Below, piece by piece: positions 49,965 to 58,186 of a stretch of DNA of 64,000 bases. Both the position numbers and the translations under genes were made by a program. The DNA lies in NCBI RefSeq assembly GCF_900115345.1, contig NZ_FOWC01000001.1:310001-374000 (forward strand), written 5' to 3'. This stretch comes from Amycolatopsis rubida (GTDB lineage: Bacteria > Actinomycetota > Actinomycetes > Mycobacteriales > Pseudonocardiaceae). Every line of letters begins with the position of its first letter. Position 1 is the first letter of the stretch. Below the pieces are notes generated by a model. The model was given only the letters and a program-made list of their open reading frames with translations, made no database searches and had not been told where the DNA came from.

Positions 49965-50037
49965 TACTCCCAACGGGATTCGAACCCGCGTTGCCGCCTT
50001 GAAAGGGCGGAGTCCTAGGCCACTGAACGATGGGAGC
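49965..50037 (-). tRNA. tRNA-Glu(TTC)
   Basis: Acceptor stem GCTCCCA with TGGGAGT (one G-U pair), discriminator A; anticodon loop CTTTCAA (anticodon TTC); T-arm GGTTCGAATCC. It is the first gene transcribed, in the order Glu-Asp-Phe, which is conserved in actinobacteria. Confidence 0.95.
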
Positions 50038-50417
50038 CCGATCGGTTTCGGTGGACCGACCGACCGCGCTCTCAGGTGTTCCCCTGGGAGCGATTACAAG
50101 CATAGGGCACGTTCCAAGGGCTTTGCACGGGGGGTTCATTAAGCGATCGGCGAGCCTCCTGCCTGCGGTAACGCCAGCACCAACGATCCGGCCGCGCCGC
50201 CTCCCGCCGATCGGCCGCTTCGAAGCCGGGCCCGGCGACCGGTGTGCGCCACGCCACTCTACGCCGGAGACGGTCGCGCACGCCGGGAATCCGGGCCTTC
50301 CCGGCCACCGAGACACGAGTTCGGGCAGTTCGTCACCAGGACGGCGAGCCGGACGCGCTGGCGACCGAACACCGGCAGCCGGCTCCGCCCGGACCCGCGA
50401 ACCCAGCGTCCAGACCC
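50038..50417 (-). promoter_or_regulatory. tRNA operon promoter region
   Basis: The 380 bp upstream of tRNA-Glu contain no gene. On the minus strand TATGCT (about 50098-50103) lies 60 bp before tRNA-Glu and could be its -10 box; a weak -35 lies about 17 bp before it. The rest shows nothing I can identify. Confidence 0.35.
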
Positions 50418-50669
50418 TCAGCGCTGCACGGGAGCCTGACCGTCGTCGCCCGGACTCAGCCCGAGCATCTCCAGCAACTGCGCGCAGTCCTCCACGTCGA
50501 GCGCGCCGGCCGCGACGGCCAGGCGGGCTCGGCGGACCTGGTCGTCGGAGACCCGTTGCCCTTCCGACGACCCGCGCTGCGCCGGCACGCCGCCGGACAG
50601 TGACGTGCTTCCCCCGTCGGCACCTTCGTACCGAAGGAGGAACTGACGAACTTCGACCGATCCGCTCAT
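50418..50669 (-). CDS. Small unknown protein, 83 residues
   Basis: An 83-residue protein starting at ATG 50669, with ACGGAGGGG before it. It begins MSGSVEVRQFLLRYEGADGG and ends in an acidic, Leu-rich stretch (RRARLAVAAGALDVEDCAQLLEMLGL) that looks like a short helical or SHOCT-like module. No named family is recognised. It is independent of neighbours. Confidence 0.65.
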   Translation of the reverse strand: MSGSVEVRQFLLRYEGADGGSTSLSGGVPAQRGSSEGQRVSDDQVRRARLAVAAGALDVEDCAQLLEMLGLSPGDDGQAPVQR

Positions 50670-50899
50670 GGCCCCTCCGTGCGGTTCGCAACAACTGGCC
50701 GCGAGGCTAACCAGCGACGAGCGGCACCGGCAGCCCCCCGGAGAGTGAACCTGCGAACACTCTCCGAAGCTTCCCTGGTAACGCATTCCAAGATCGCGCA
50801 GAACGATTTCTCCCGGCTTCCCCTCGCCGATCCCCGGAACTCGTGCAACAATCGGTGTTGCTGACACACCCCCGGTCAGCGCCTGTGGAGATCCCCTCC
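50670..50899. other. Intergenic stretch, no gene seen
   Basis: Between the 83-residue gene and the next hairpin I see no frame with a ribosome site or good codon bias. The interval 50933-51119 likewise holds only the promoter of the 51120 gene. Confidence 0.4.
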
Positions 50900-50932
50900 G
50901 ACCCCCGCGTTCCTCCCCCTGGCGCGGGGGTC
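50900..50932. terminator. Isolated GC-rich stem-loop
   Basis: GACCCCCGCG (50900-50909) pairs with CGCGGGGGTC (50923-50932) around a 13-base C-rich loop, followed by TCTCC. No gene ends just before it on either strand, so it could end an unannotated small transcript. Confidence 0.5.
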
Positions 50933-51119
50933 TCTCCATTTCCGCACATCGGCACTGACCTGCGGATCCACTCTCCGTACCCTGATCAACAGACAGTCGC
51001 GAAATGCGTTTACCGACTGGGCTGAACAGGTGATCGAATTAGGCTTGCCGGGCATAGAAATGCGTGTGTCGTGGCTCACAGTGGTTTCCTTGTCGAGACC
51101 CAACCGTTATCGTGACCGC

Positions 51120-51539
51120 GTGCCTCTTCCCTCCCTCGGCCGCCTCAGCAGCCGCACGAATCTCAAAGCCGTCTCGAGCGGGCGGCATCGCAATGCCGCC
51201 AAGGCCGTCGGCGACGAAGTCGTCGAGGACAAGGAGCTCACCAGCTACCTCGCCGCCCTCGCCCCGGACTCCGACCCGGAGAGCACCGGAACCGGCAGCC
51301 GCTTCGGCGACGCGCAGGTCTACCAGCTGCGCATGAACCTCATCGCCAGCCAGCAGCTCAAGGACATCGCCGTCGCCAGGAACCTGACCCCGCAGGCCCT
51401 GGCGCAGGAATGGATCCTGGAGCGTCTCTCGTGGGAGGGCCAGGCCGCCTCCGCCCAGGAGCGCCGCCACTCCGACGCGATGACCGACGAATTCCACTTC
51501 CCGGCGGAGACGTTCGAACAGCCCCTCGTCGGACGCTGA
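51120..51539 (+). CDS. Unknown conserved-type protein, 139 residues
   Basis: A 139-residue protein from GTG 51120, following TTATCG by about 6 bases, so probably leaderless; the same frame extends to 51030 but without a start context. The middle (YQLRMNLIASQQLKDIAVARNLTPQALAQEWILERL, given by its two ends) predicts two or three helices reminiscent of ribbon-helix-helix or small DNA-binding folds. Not identified. A clear terminator follows it. Confidence 0.6.
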   Translation: MPLPSLGRLSSRTNLKAVSSGRHRNAAKAVGDEVVEDKELTSYLAALAPDSDPESTGTGSRFGDAQVYQLRMNLIASQQLKDIAVARNLTPQALAQEWILERLSWEGQAASAQERRHSDAMTDEFHFPAETFEQPLVGR

Positions 51540-51559
51540 TCCCCGCCCCCCCCCGAACG

Positions 51560-51598
51560 AAAACCCCTGGCTTCTCCCGACGGCCGGGGGTTTTCCCT
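51560..51598 (+). terminator. Terminator after 51120 gene
   Basis: AAAACCCCTGGC (51560-51571) and the complementary GGCCGGGGGTTTT (51582-51594) make a GC-rich stem with an A-tract before and a T-tract after it, followed by CCCTTT. It can act in both directions. Confidence 0.85.
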
Positions 51599-52198
51599 TT
51601 TCCGGAGTCGCCGCAGAGCCGCGGTTCCGGTGGGTGGGACGCTGCGGTCTTGGCCGCGGAACGGGCGGCGCGGCGGGCGGCGGAGGATGGCAGAGGGTGG
51701 CGAGACCGCCGCGCCGGAAGCCAGTTGCCGGAAGCCAGTTGAGGAGCGATGGGCCCGGCCGCTGCTGCCGGGTGGCGGCACGGTGGCGGCAAGGTGTGCG
51801 ATCACCTGGCAAGAGCGGCGCAGCACGAGTCGCGAGCGGCGATCACCTGGCAAGAGCGGCGCAGCACAGCGTCGTGAGCAGCGATCACGGTTAAAACCGT
51901 GCTTGCCACTCACGAGAGCCCCGGCCTTCAGCCACAGCGGCCAGCGCCACCCAACCGGGTCAGACCACACAGCCCACCCACAGTCGAGCAACCATCCGTT
52001 CCGGCGTCGCCCGTCCGTGCCGGAAGCCTCGACGAGACCCGCCAAACCAGCCCGCAACCGCGAGCCCAGCCCGGTAGCCCGCCCGAAACCCCAGCACCCG
52101 GTGGCGCACCCGCACACCCGGCAACCGTCGACCCAACCCCGCCCGGATCGACCGCGGTAACCGTCGCTCCAAACATTCCCCACAACGGAACCCGCAAT
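51599..52198. other. Gene-free, C-rich stretch
   Basis: About 600 bp between two terminators with low-complexity C-rich text and the direct repeat at 51798-51867. Open frames on both strands are shadows of base composition. I see no gene. Confidence 0.5.
51798..51867. repeat. 29-bp direct repeat, two copies
   Basis: The 29-bp element beginning GCGATCACCTGGCAAGAGCG and ending GCGCAGCAC occurs at 51798-51826 and 51839-51867, 41 bp apart; a third partial GCGATCAC follows at about 51881. Confidence 0.8.
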
Positions 52199-52205
52199 GA
52201 AAAAA

Positions 52206-52233
52206 GGCCCCGACGGGAAATCCCGTCGGGGCC
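52206..52233 (-). terminator. Intrinsic terminator of cold-shock gene
   Basis: GGCCCCGACGGGA (52206-52218) and TCCCGTCGGGGCC (52221-52233) form a perfect 13-bp stem with a 2-base loop. A run of A on the left (52199-52205) is a T-tract for the minus strand; CTTCTTT lies on the right. Confidence 0.92.
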
Positions 52234-52268
52234 CTTCTTTCAGGCCTGAGAAAACGCGCGGGCCTGAC

Positions 52269-52472
52269 TCAGATCGCGCGGACCTTCTGGGCCTGCGGGC
52301 CCTTCTGCCCCTGGCCGACCTCGAACTCCACTCGCTGGTTCTCCTCAAGGGTGCGGAAGCCGCGTCCCTCGATCTCCGAGTAGTGCACGAAAACGTCGCC
52401 TTCGCCGCCGTCCTGCGCGATGAAGCCGAAGCCCTTCTCCGCGTTGAACCACTTCACAGTGCCTTGCGCCAC
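52269..52472 (-). CDS. cspA: Cold-shock protein (CspA family)
   Basis: A 67-residue single cold-shock domain protein with both RNA-binding motifs: KGFGFIAQD (RNP1) and DVFVHYSEI (RNP2). It binds single-stranded nucleic acid and acts as an RNA chaperone. The GTG start has GAGGAG 8 bases upstream. A long 5' leader (about 150 nt) is likely, as usual for csp mRNAs, which allows temperature-dependent folding. Confidence 0.93.
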   Translation of the reverse strand: MAQGTVKWFNAEKGFGFIAQDGGEGDVFVHYSEIEGRGFRTLEENQRVEFEVGQGQKGPQAQKVRAI

Positions 52473-52930
52473 CGCTGTACTCCTCGTAACAGATCCGCTT
52501 CGAATGCCACCGAAGCGGCACCCAGGCCGTCCCGGGCGGTTCCAACGAGACGAGCGAAGAGCTTTTCGGCCCCACGGCTCGCGTCAGAAGTTCCGCGAGT
52601 GTGAAGCCACGAACACGCAAAACGACGGCCTGGTCAGCAGCCTACCGGGATCTCACCAAATCTGAACCCCGTTGATCGCAAGGATCGGTTCCGACGTGCG
52701 CGCATCACCGGAACGTCGTATCGCCGCCTACGCACCGCTGTCGGACCCCGCGACTACTCTGATCCAGTACACCCAGCGCATTTCGGGGATGCACAGTGCG
52801 CGGTCGGTCGAGCCGCTTCCGTAATGGTCACTCGGTGCAGTGTGATGCTGGTCACCCCGTTTCCGGTGAACGTGAAGGCATCTCGGGACGTCTGGGTGTT
52901 CGGGGTACCAAGGGGAGATTGGGGATCGGT
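52473..52930. promoter_or_regulatory. Leader and divergent promoters of csp and Ldt genes
   Basis: The 458 bp between divergent genes. On the minus strand TAGGCT at about 52637-52642 with TTCAGA 16 bp upstream may be the csp promoter. On the plus strand the Ldt gene has AAGGGGAG and GGGGA before its GTG. I see no further gene. Confidence 0.35.
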
Positions 52931-54139
52931 GTGACAATCCGACACTTCGCACGCCGCCGGGCCGGCGTCGCGGTGCTGGGCTTGATCGCCGCGCTGACGC
53001 TCGGGGCGTGCAGCAGCGGCGGGTCGAGCGTGAACGCGGGCGGGACCGCGGGCGGCGGGCCTACCGAGGCGCCGGCCACGCCGGTGAAACCGGCGGCCGT
53101 GGCGCTCACGCCAGCCTCCGGCACAGGCGACGTGGCACCGGGCGAACCGGCGAAGGTGACCGTCGCGAACGGCACCATCGGGGCCGTCACGCTCACGAAC
53201 GCCGACGGCAAACAGGTACAGGGACAGCAGTCCCCGGACAAGAAGAGCTGGAGCAGCACCGAAGACCTCGGCTACGGCAAGACCTACACCTGGTCCGGGC
53301 AGGCCGTCGGCGAGGACGGCAAGCAGGTCCCGATCAACGGCTCGTTCACCACGGTCAAACCGCGCCGCCAGATGCAGGGCAGCCTGAACGTCGGCGACGG
53401 GCAGACCTACGGCATCGCGATGCCGATCGCACTCACGTTCCCGAGCGCGGTCAAGGACAAGGCCGCCGTCGAGCGCGCGCTGTCGGTGGAAACCACGCCG
53501 AAGACCGAGGGCGCGTGGGCGTGGCTCAACGGCGACACGTCGGTGCACTGGCGGCCGAAGGAGTACTTCAAGCCGAACACGAAGGTCATCGTCTCGGCCA
53601 ACGTCTACGGCGTTTCGATGGGCGACGGCGTCTACGGCAAACAGGACGTCTCGGCGAGCTTCACCATCGGCCGGTCGCAGATCGTCAAGGGCAACACCCA
53701 GGAACACACCATGCAGGTCATCCGCGACGGCCAGCAGGTCATGGACTTCCCGGTGAGCTACGGCCTCGACTCCGACCCGGGCCGCGTCACGCACAGCGGC
53801 ACGCACGTGGTGATGTCCAAGCACGCGACCTACTCGATGAGCAACCCGCGCTACCACTACACCGACGTGAACGTGCCGTGGGCGGTCCGGATCTCCAACA
53901 ACGGCGAGTTCATCCACGGTCTCGCGGGGTCGATCTACGCGCAGGGCAAGCAGAACATCTCGCACGGCTGCCTCAACCTGTCGCCGAAGAACGCGAAGAT
54001 CTACTACGACAGCGTCCTTCCCGGCGACCCGGTGGAGATCTCCGGCAGCACCCAGCAGCTGGGCCCGAAGGACGGCGACTACAGCGACTGGACCTATGAC
54101 TGGGCGGCGTGGACCAAGCTGTCGGCGCTGGCCGCCTGA
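52931..54139 (+). CDS. L,D-transpeptidase lipoprotein (YkuD)
   Basis: A 402-residue lipoprotein. The lipobox is LGAC with Cys27. Ig-like domains (about 55-250) precede a YkuD catalytic domain (about 255-385) with HGLAGSIYAQG and the catalytic SHGCLNLS motif; Cys is the nucleophile. It makes 3-3 cross-links in peptidoglycan, as LdtMt2-like enzymes do in mycobacteria, which share this layout. GTG 52931 is chosen with GGGGA upstream. It is followed by a terminator. Confidence 0.9.
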   Translation: MTIRHFARRRAGVAVLGLIAALTLGACSSGGSSVNAGGTAGGGPTEAPATPVKPAAVALTPASGTGDVAPGEPAKVTVANGTIGAVTLTNADGKQVQGQQSPDKKSWSSTEDLGYGKTYTWSGQAVGEDGKQVPINGSFTTVKPRRQMQGSLNVGDGQTYGIAMPIALTFPSAVKDKAAVERALSVETTPKTEGAWAWLNGDTSVHWRPKEYFKPNTKVIVSANVYGVSMGDGVYGKQDVSASFTIGRSQIVKGNTQEHTMQVIRDGQQVMDFPVSYGLDSDPGRVTHSGTHVVMSKHATYSMSNPRYHYTDVNVPWAVRISNNGEFIHGLAGSIYAQGKQNISHGCLNLSPKNAKIYYDSVLPGDPVEISGSTQQLGPKDGDYSDWTYDWAAWTKLSALAA

Positions 54140-54164
54140 GCACAACCGAACAAGCGCCAACCGG

Positions 54165-54196
54165 ACGGCCGGGAGCTCTCGAACGCTCCCGGCCGT
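54165..54196 (+). terminator. Stem-loop after L,D-transpeptidase
   Basis: ACGGCCGGGAGC (54165-54176) and GCTCCCGGCCGT (54185-54196) form a perfect 12-bp stem with an 8-base loop, 25 bases after the stop codon. Confidence 0.8.
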
Positions 54197-54301
54197 TCGC
54201 TGTCCCGGCCGGAAAAATCCGATGCAACCCCGGCGACCGCCGATCGCATGACTAGAGCAGAGAGGCGCCACCCGGCGCTCGCCTGAACCAGGAGGAAACT
54301 C

Positions 54302-54601
54302 GTGCGTGTTCGCTTCGCTCTCGCCATCGGTTCGCTGCTGCTCGCCGGAGGCGCGCTGACCGGCGGCGCGGTCGCTTTCGCCGCGGACGCCCCGCCCTCG
54401 GCGCAGCCGGCCCCGACGAAGACCGCCCCGGCCGAGCGGCCCACCGCTGCCCCGGCCCCGGCGCCCACGGAACGCCAGACCGCCGCCCCGGCCGCGCCGA
54501 GGGTCGCCGCCCCGGGGCAGCCCGCGAAGTCCAAGCGCGTCCCGACCGCCGTGCCCGCGGGCCCGACCGGCGACCTGCACCTGCCCTCGGTCTGGGGCTG
54601 A
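54302..54601 (+). CDS. Small secreted Ala/Pro-rich protein
   Basis: A 99-residue protein with a signal peptide (MRVRFALAIGSLLLAGGALT, cleavage likely after AFA at about 27) and a low-complexity Ala/Pro/Thr-rich mature part ending in LHLPSVWG. GTG 54302 has a strong AGGAGGAAA before it. It lies 7 bp upstream of a sigma-factor gene on the same strand, so it is likely the first gene of that operon. No known function; an exported partner of the sigma system is possible. Confidence 0.7.
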   Translation: MRVRFALAIGSLLLAGGALTGGAVAFAADAPPSAQPAPTKTAPAERPTAAPAPAPTERQTAAPAAPRVAAPGQPAKSKRVPTAVPAGPTGDLHLPSVWG

Positions 54602-54608
54602 TCGCCCG

Positions 54609-55154
54609 GTGCCTTCCCGCTCCCGTCCGGCGTCCGGGCAGAACTCGTCGTGGGACGGCGAGTTCGCCCGGTACTTCGGCGAGCGCGCGCACAGCCTGCG
54701 GTCCACGGCCTACCTGCTGTGCGGGGACTGGCACCGGGCCGAGGATCTCGCACAGGCGGCGCTGCTCAAGCTGTACCTCGCCTGGCCGCGGCTGGCCCGG
54801 CACGACGCGCTCGACGCCTACGCGCGCAAAATCGTGCTGCGCACTTTCCTCGCGGAAAACCGCCGCAGCCGCTGGAAACGGGAGCGGCTCACCGACGCAC
54901 CACCCGACGTCCCGGCTCCTGCCGCCGAGACTGAGCACGACCAGCTGATCCAGCAGGCCCTCGCCGTGCTGGCCCCGCGCCAGCGCGCGGTGCTCGTGCT
55001 GCGGTACTTCGAGGACCTGTCCGTCGAGGAGACCGCCGCGGCGCTCGGCTGCCGGACCGGCACGGTGAAAAGCCAGGCCGCACGCGGTCTGGCCACCCTG
55101 CGGACCCGGCTGGGTCCGCATTTCGAGGCACTGCCCGTGCCTGGAAGGAGGTGA
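54609..55154 (+). CDS. ECF sigma factor, SigE family
   Basis: A 181-residue ECF-type RNA polymerase sigma factor of the actinobacterial SigE-family group. Region 2 is about residues 20-85 (RSTAYLLCGDWHRAEDLAQAALLKLY) and region 4 about 115-170 (LAPRQRAVLVLRYFEDLSVEETAAALGC). No long C-terminal domain. The start is GTG at 54609. A single-helix membrane protein follows, but it does not carry a recognisable ZAS zinc-site, so an anti-sigma role for it is only inferred from position. Confidence 0.87.
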   Translation: MPSRSRPASGQNSSWDGEFARYFGERAHSLRSTAYLLCGDWHRAEDLAQAALLKLYLAWPRLARHDALDAYARKIVLRTFLAENRRSRWKRERLTDAPPDVPAPAAETEHDQLIQQALAVLAPRQRAVLVLRYFEDLSVEETAAALGCRTGTVKSQAARGLATLRTRLGPHFEALPVPGRR

Positions 55155-55159
55155 ACGAG

Positions 55160-55660
55160 ATGGTCTCCGATGATGCCGAGGATGTGCGCGCGCTGTTCGC
55201 CCGCACGCCGGACGGCCCGCCCATGCAGGTCGGCGCCGCGGACGTGATCGTGCGCGGCGCCGCCGTCCGTCGCAGGCGCAAGCGCTGGGCGGTCGCGGGC
55301 AGCTCCGCCGCGACGGTCGCGGTAGTCGTGCTGGCCGGTCTCGCGGTGGGCAGCCGCGGGACCGAGCAGCCGCCGGTCATGCCTGCCGGACCGGGGCTCG
55401 CCACCGTCTCGCCCGCCCCCTCTAGTCCGGCCGCGCCGACGAAGGCGCCGTCGGATCCGGCACAGGTGCCGACACCCGGTCCGGAGGTGAGCCCGGGTTC
55501 GCCGGACAGGCAACCGCCGGCGGAGCCGACCGGTCCGCGGGCGGGCACGTCCCGGGTGCCCGCGCCCCCGCGAGCGCATCCGACCGCGGGCGAACGGGCC
55601 CCCGCGGCTATGCGTTCACCTGCGGGAAGCACCTCGTTACCCAGCTCGACCTCCAGGTGA
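55160..55660 (+). CDS. Single-pass membrane protein downstream of sigma gene
   Basis: A 166-residue protein with an N-terminal cytoplasmic part (about 45 residues, ending in RRRRKRWAVAG), one membrane helix (about 45-65) and an extracellular Pro/Ser/Thr-rich tail. The ATG at 55160 is preferred: AAGGAGGTGA ends 5 bases before it. The alternative GTG 55151 overlaps the sigma gene by 4 bp. Position after an ECF sigma gene suggests an anti-sigma or signal-transducing role; the tail may be cut short by a frameshift, because the next reading frame stays open. Confidence 0.7.
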   Translation: MVSDDAEDVRALFARTPDGPPMQVGAADVIVRGAAVRRRRKRWAVAGSSAATVAVVVLAGLAVGSRGTEQPPVMPAGPGLATVSPAPSSPAAPTKAPSDPAQVPTPGPEVSPGSPDRQPPAEPTGPRAGTSRVPAPPRAHPTAGERAPAAMRSPAGSTSLPSSTSR

Positions 55661-55826
55661 AACGCATTCGCGGCAAGAGTGGTGGAGGTCACCAGATCAA
55701 GTGGGTTTTCGACGAAATATCCCAGGCTTCCGGGGCGATGTTCTCAGTGACGGCCGGAGCGGCCGTCGAACCAGTCGCTCAGCCGGCACACCATTGGCCG
55801 GCCCGAGAACCTGAGGAGGAAGCACC

Positions 55827-55946
55827 ATGGTGCTCGTTGCACTGATGATCGAAACCGTTGTTGCCGTCGTGGTCGCCGGTGGCCTGGCAGCTTGGGCCCG
55901 CAAGCGCTTCGCTCCGCAGGCGGTCGAGGCGACGCAGAACAGCTGA
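55827..55946 (+). CDS. Single-helix mini-protein, 39 residues
   Basis: A 39-codon frame from ATG 55827 with a textbook GAGGAGGAAG ribosome site 6-7 bases upstream. The product begins MVLVALMIETVVAVVVAGGL and continues as a short basic tail (AAWARKRFAPQ), a typical small membrane protein with one helix. A 20-bp stem terminator follows 8 bases after the stop. It lies 166 bp after the sigma operon and may be co-transcribed. The function is unknown. Confidence 0.75.
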   Translation: MVLVALMIETVVAVVVAGGLAAWARKRFAPQAVEATQNS

Positions 55947-55953
55947 CTCGCAA

Positions 55954-55998
55954 CCGAAAACCGCCCTCCGTCCTTAATGGACGGAGGGCGGTTTTCGG
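55954..55998. terminator. Strong bidirectional terminator
   Basis: A perfect 20-bp stem: arms 55954-55973 (starts CCGAAAACC, ends CCGTCC) and 55979-55998, loop TTAAT. A-rich and T-rich parts lie in the stem, and it separates the mini-protein gene from the convergent transporter. Confidence 0.93.
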
Positions 55999-56012
55999 GT
56001 CGGCTCAGCCGC

Positions 56013-57371
56013 TCATTTGCCGGCGCCGACGAACTTGCCGCCGGTGTCCGCGGTGTCGATCTGCTCGATCGGCACCTGGGCCGTCTCCGGGATCTTGATG
56101 ATCGGGACCAGCGCGATGAGCGCCGCGGCGATCAAGTAGTACGCCGGCCAGTCCGCGTTGCCGGTGCTGTCGATCAACGCCGTGACGATCACGCCGCAGG
56201 TACCACCGAACAGCGACGTCGAGATGTTGTAGCCGATGGCGAACGAGCCGTAGCGCACGCGCGTCGGGAACATCGCCGGGAACGTCGAGCCGATCACCGC
56301 GAGCAGCAGCGCCAGCAGGATCGCCACGACCAGGAAGCCGATGATCAGCCACAGAAGGCTGCCCGTCTGCATCAGCTTGATGCTGGGCCAGCTCAGCACG
56401 ATGAACCCGATCGCCGCGGTGAGCATCAACGGTTTCCGGCCGATCCGGTCGGACAGCGCGCCCAGCGGGATCAGCAACGCGAACTGCACCATCTCCACGC
56501 CGATGATGATCAGGCTGGATTCGGTGTCGCCGATCTTCAGCGTGTCGGTGAAGTACGACGGCATCGTGGTCAGCAGCATGTAGTCGGCGATGTTGACCAG
56601 CAGCACGATCCCGATCAGGTTGAGGATCATCCGCCAGTTGCGCTGGATGGTCTCCTTGAGCGGAGCCTTCTCCGCCTTTTCGCCCGCCGCCTCGAGCCTG
56701 CGGAACTCCGGCGTGTCCTCGAGCTTCGACCGCAGGTACAGCCCGATCGCACCGATCGGAAGCGCGATGAAGAACGGGATCCGCCAGCCCCACGAGTCGA
56801 ACTGTTCGGTCGTCAGGGACAGCGAGGTGATCAGCACGGTCGCGTTGCCCAGCACGTAGCCGGCCAGCGTGCCCATCTCCAGGAACGAACCGAAGAAACC
56901 GCGCCGTTTCGTCGGCGCGTATTCCGCGATGAACGTCGCCGCGCCGCCGTACTCGCCACCGGTCGAGAAGCCCTGGATGAGCCGCAGCAGCAAGATCGCG
57001 ATCGGAGCCGCGATGCCCATGCTGTACCCGCCTGAGTACGTCGGCAGCACGCCGACCAGGAAGGTGCAGCCGGACATCAGCAGAATGGTGAGCGCGAGAA
57101 CCTTCTGCCTGCCGAGCTTGTCCCCCAACGGGCCGAAGAACGCTCCGCCGAACGGTCGTACGATGAAGCCGACTGCCAGCAGGGCAAGCGATTTCAGCAC
57201 CGCGTTGCCCTCGCCGGGGAAGAACAGCGTTCCGATACTCGTCGCGATCGCGCCCGAGGTGAACACGCCGTAGTCGTACCACTCGGTCGCATTACCCATC
57301 GCGGACGCGATCACCGCGCGTTTGACTGTTCTCTGATCGACCTCGGGTTTCCCCGTCTTTGGCTCACTCAT
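56013..57371 (-). CDS. MHS-family (MFS) metabolite:proton symporter
   Basis: A 452-residue membrane protein with 12 helices of the metabolite:H+ symporter family (ProP/KgtP/ShiA type): ASAMGNATEWYDYGVF at the N-terminus, the MFS loop GPLGDKLGRQKVL, RLIQGFSTGGEYGGA and SDRIGRKP. Substrates in the family include proline/betaine, alpha-ketoglutarate, citrate and shikimate. The ATG at 57371 has GGAGGAGGT some 12 bases upstream; the frame is open to 57719 but upstream lacks a start with a ribosome site. Confidence 0.88.
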   Translation of the reverse strand: MSEPKTGKPEVDQRTVKRAVIASAMGNATEWYDYGVFTSGAIATSIGTLFFPGEGNAVLKSLALLAVGFIVRPFGGAFFGPLGDKLGRQKVLALTILLMSGCTFLVGVLPTYSGGYSMGIAAPIAILLLRLIQGFSTGGEYGGAATFIAEYAPTKRRGFFGSFLEMGTLAGYVLGNATVLITSLSLTTEQFDSWGWRIPFFIALPIGAIGLYLRSKLEDTPEFRRLEAAGEKAEKAPLKETIQRNWRMILNLIGIVLLVNIADYMLLTTMPSYFTDTLKIGDTESSLIIIGVEMVQFALLIPLGALSDRIGRKPLMLTAAIGFIVLSWPSIKLMQTGSLLWLIIGFLVVAILLALLLAVIGSTFPAMFPTRVRYGSFAIGYNISTSLFGGTCGVIVTALIDSTGNADWPAYYLIAAALIALVPIIKIPETAQVPIEQIDTADTGGKFVGAGK

Positions 57372-57575
57372 CCCGGCGGTGACCTCCTCCTGCACACGTC
57401 CCGGCCCATCCCGTAGAGCACATTTCCCCAGTCTTGACCTGTTGAACCAAGCTGGCAGGGTGAGTCGCGAAATTTCTACCGTGCGGAATTTTCCGACTAC
57501 CCTGCGCTCAGGAAATGCGACCGCGCCGGTCAGGGCGGGTGCCGGCGGGTCCTTCCGCCGGGTTAACGTCGTCCC

Positions 57576-58154
57576 ATGAGTCCTGTTTCCGGCCCGTGGC
57601 CGCCCGTGCCGGTGGAGCCGCCGGAGATCCATCCGAAAGCCCCCGCCCCCGGCACCGAACTCGGCGCCCACTTCGCCGAATGCTTCGGCTGCGGCGACGA
57701 GGTAGACGACGGCCTGCACCTGCGCTCAGCGATCGGCGAGGGTTACACGGTGCACTCGAAGTTCACCGTGACCTCCGCGCACCAGGGCGCGCCCGGACTC
57801 GCACACGGCGGCCTGCTGGCGTGCGCCTTCGACGAGGCGCTCGGCTCGACCGTCGGCAACCTGCTGCACCGCCCCGCGGTAACGGGAAAGCTTGAGACGG
57901 ACTTCCGCCGCCCAGTACCGGTCGGGTCCACGTTGTACATCGAGGCCCGGCTGGACGGAGTCGCCGGCCGGAAAATCTACGTCAGCGCGGACGGCCACCT
58001 GGACGCCGCGGACGGCCCGGTAGCGGTGAACGCCCGGGCGGTATTCATCGCCGTGGGCTTCGAGCACTTCAGCACCCACGGCGACCCGCAAGCGCTGGAG
58101 AAGCTAGCCGAACAGCACCGCCGCAACAAACGCGAGTGGGACATCAACCCCTGA
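57576..58154 (+). CDS. Hotdog-fold (PaaI-like) thioesterase
   Basis: A 192-residue protein with a hotdog domain: GLAHGGLLACAFDEALG contains the HGG motif and catalytic Asp/Glu, followed by KLETDFRRPVPVGSTLYIEARLD. A CFGC pair near residue 36 is typical of this actinobacterial group. It probably hydrolyses an acyl-CoA thioester; the substrate is unknown. The start ATG at 57576 is used; 5' signals are weak. The interval 57372-57575 carries divergent promoters but nothing else identified. Confidence 0.83.
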   Translation: MSPVSGPWPPVPVEPPEIHPKAPAPGTELGAHFAECFGCGDEVDDGLHLRSAIGEGYTVHSKFTVTSAHQGAPGLAHGGLLACAFDEALGSTVGNLLHRPAVTGKLETDFRRPVPVGSTLYIEARLDGVAGRKIYVSADGHLDAADGPVAVNARAVFIAVGFEHFSTHGDPQALEKLAEQHRRNKREWDINP

Positions 58155-58186
58155 CCCCTCGCCCCAGTCGAACCCTCTCGACGTGT

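Noticed and set aside
49772..50037. Integrated element at the tRNA cluster
   Set aside because: No integrase and no duplicated tRNA 3' end was found in the flanking sequence.
51320..52348. Long frames on both strands in the interval before the cold-shock gene
   Set aside because: Low-complexity, no ribosome sites and no domain; the region lies between two terminators.
52754..54706. A 650-residue minus-strand frame
   Set aside because: It is antisense to the L,D-transpeptidase gene; its Arg/Val/Asp/Gly-rich text is a shadow.
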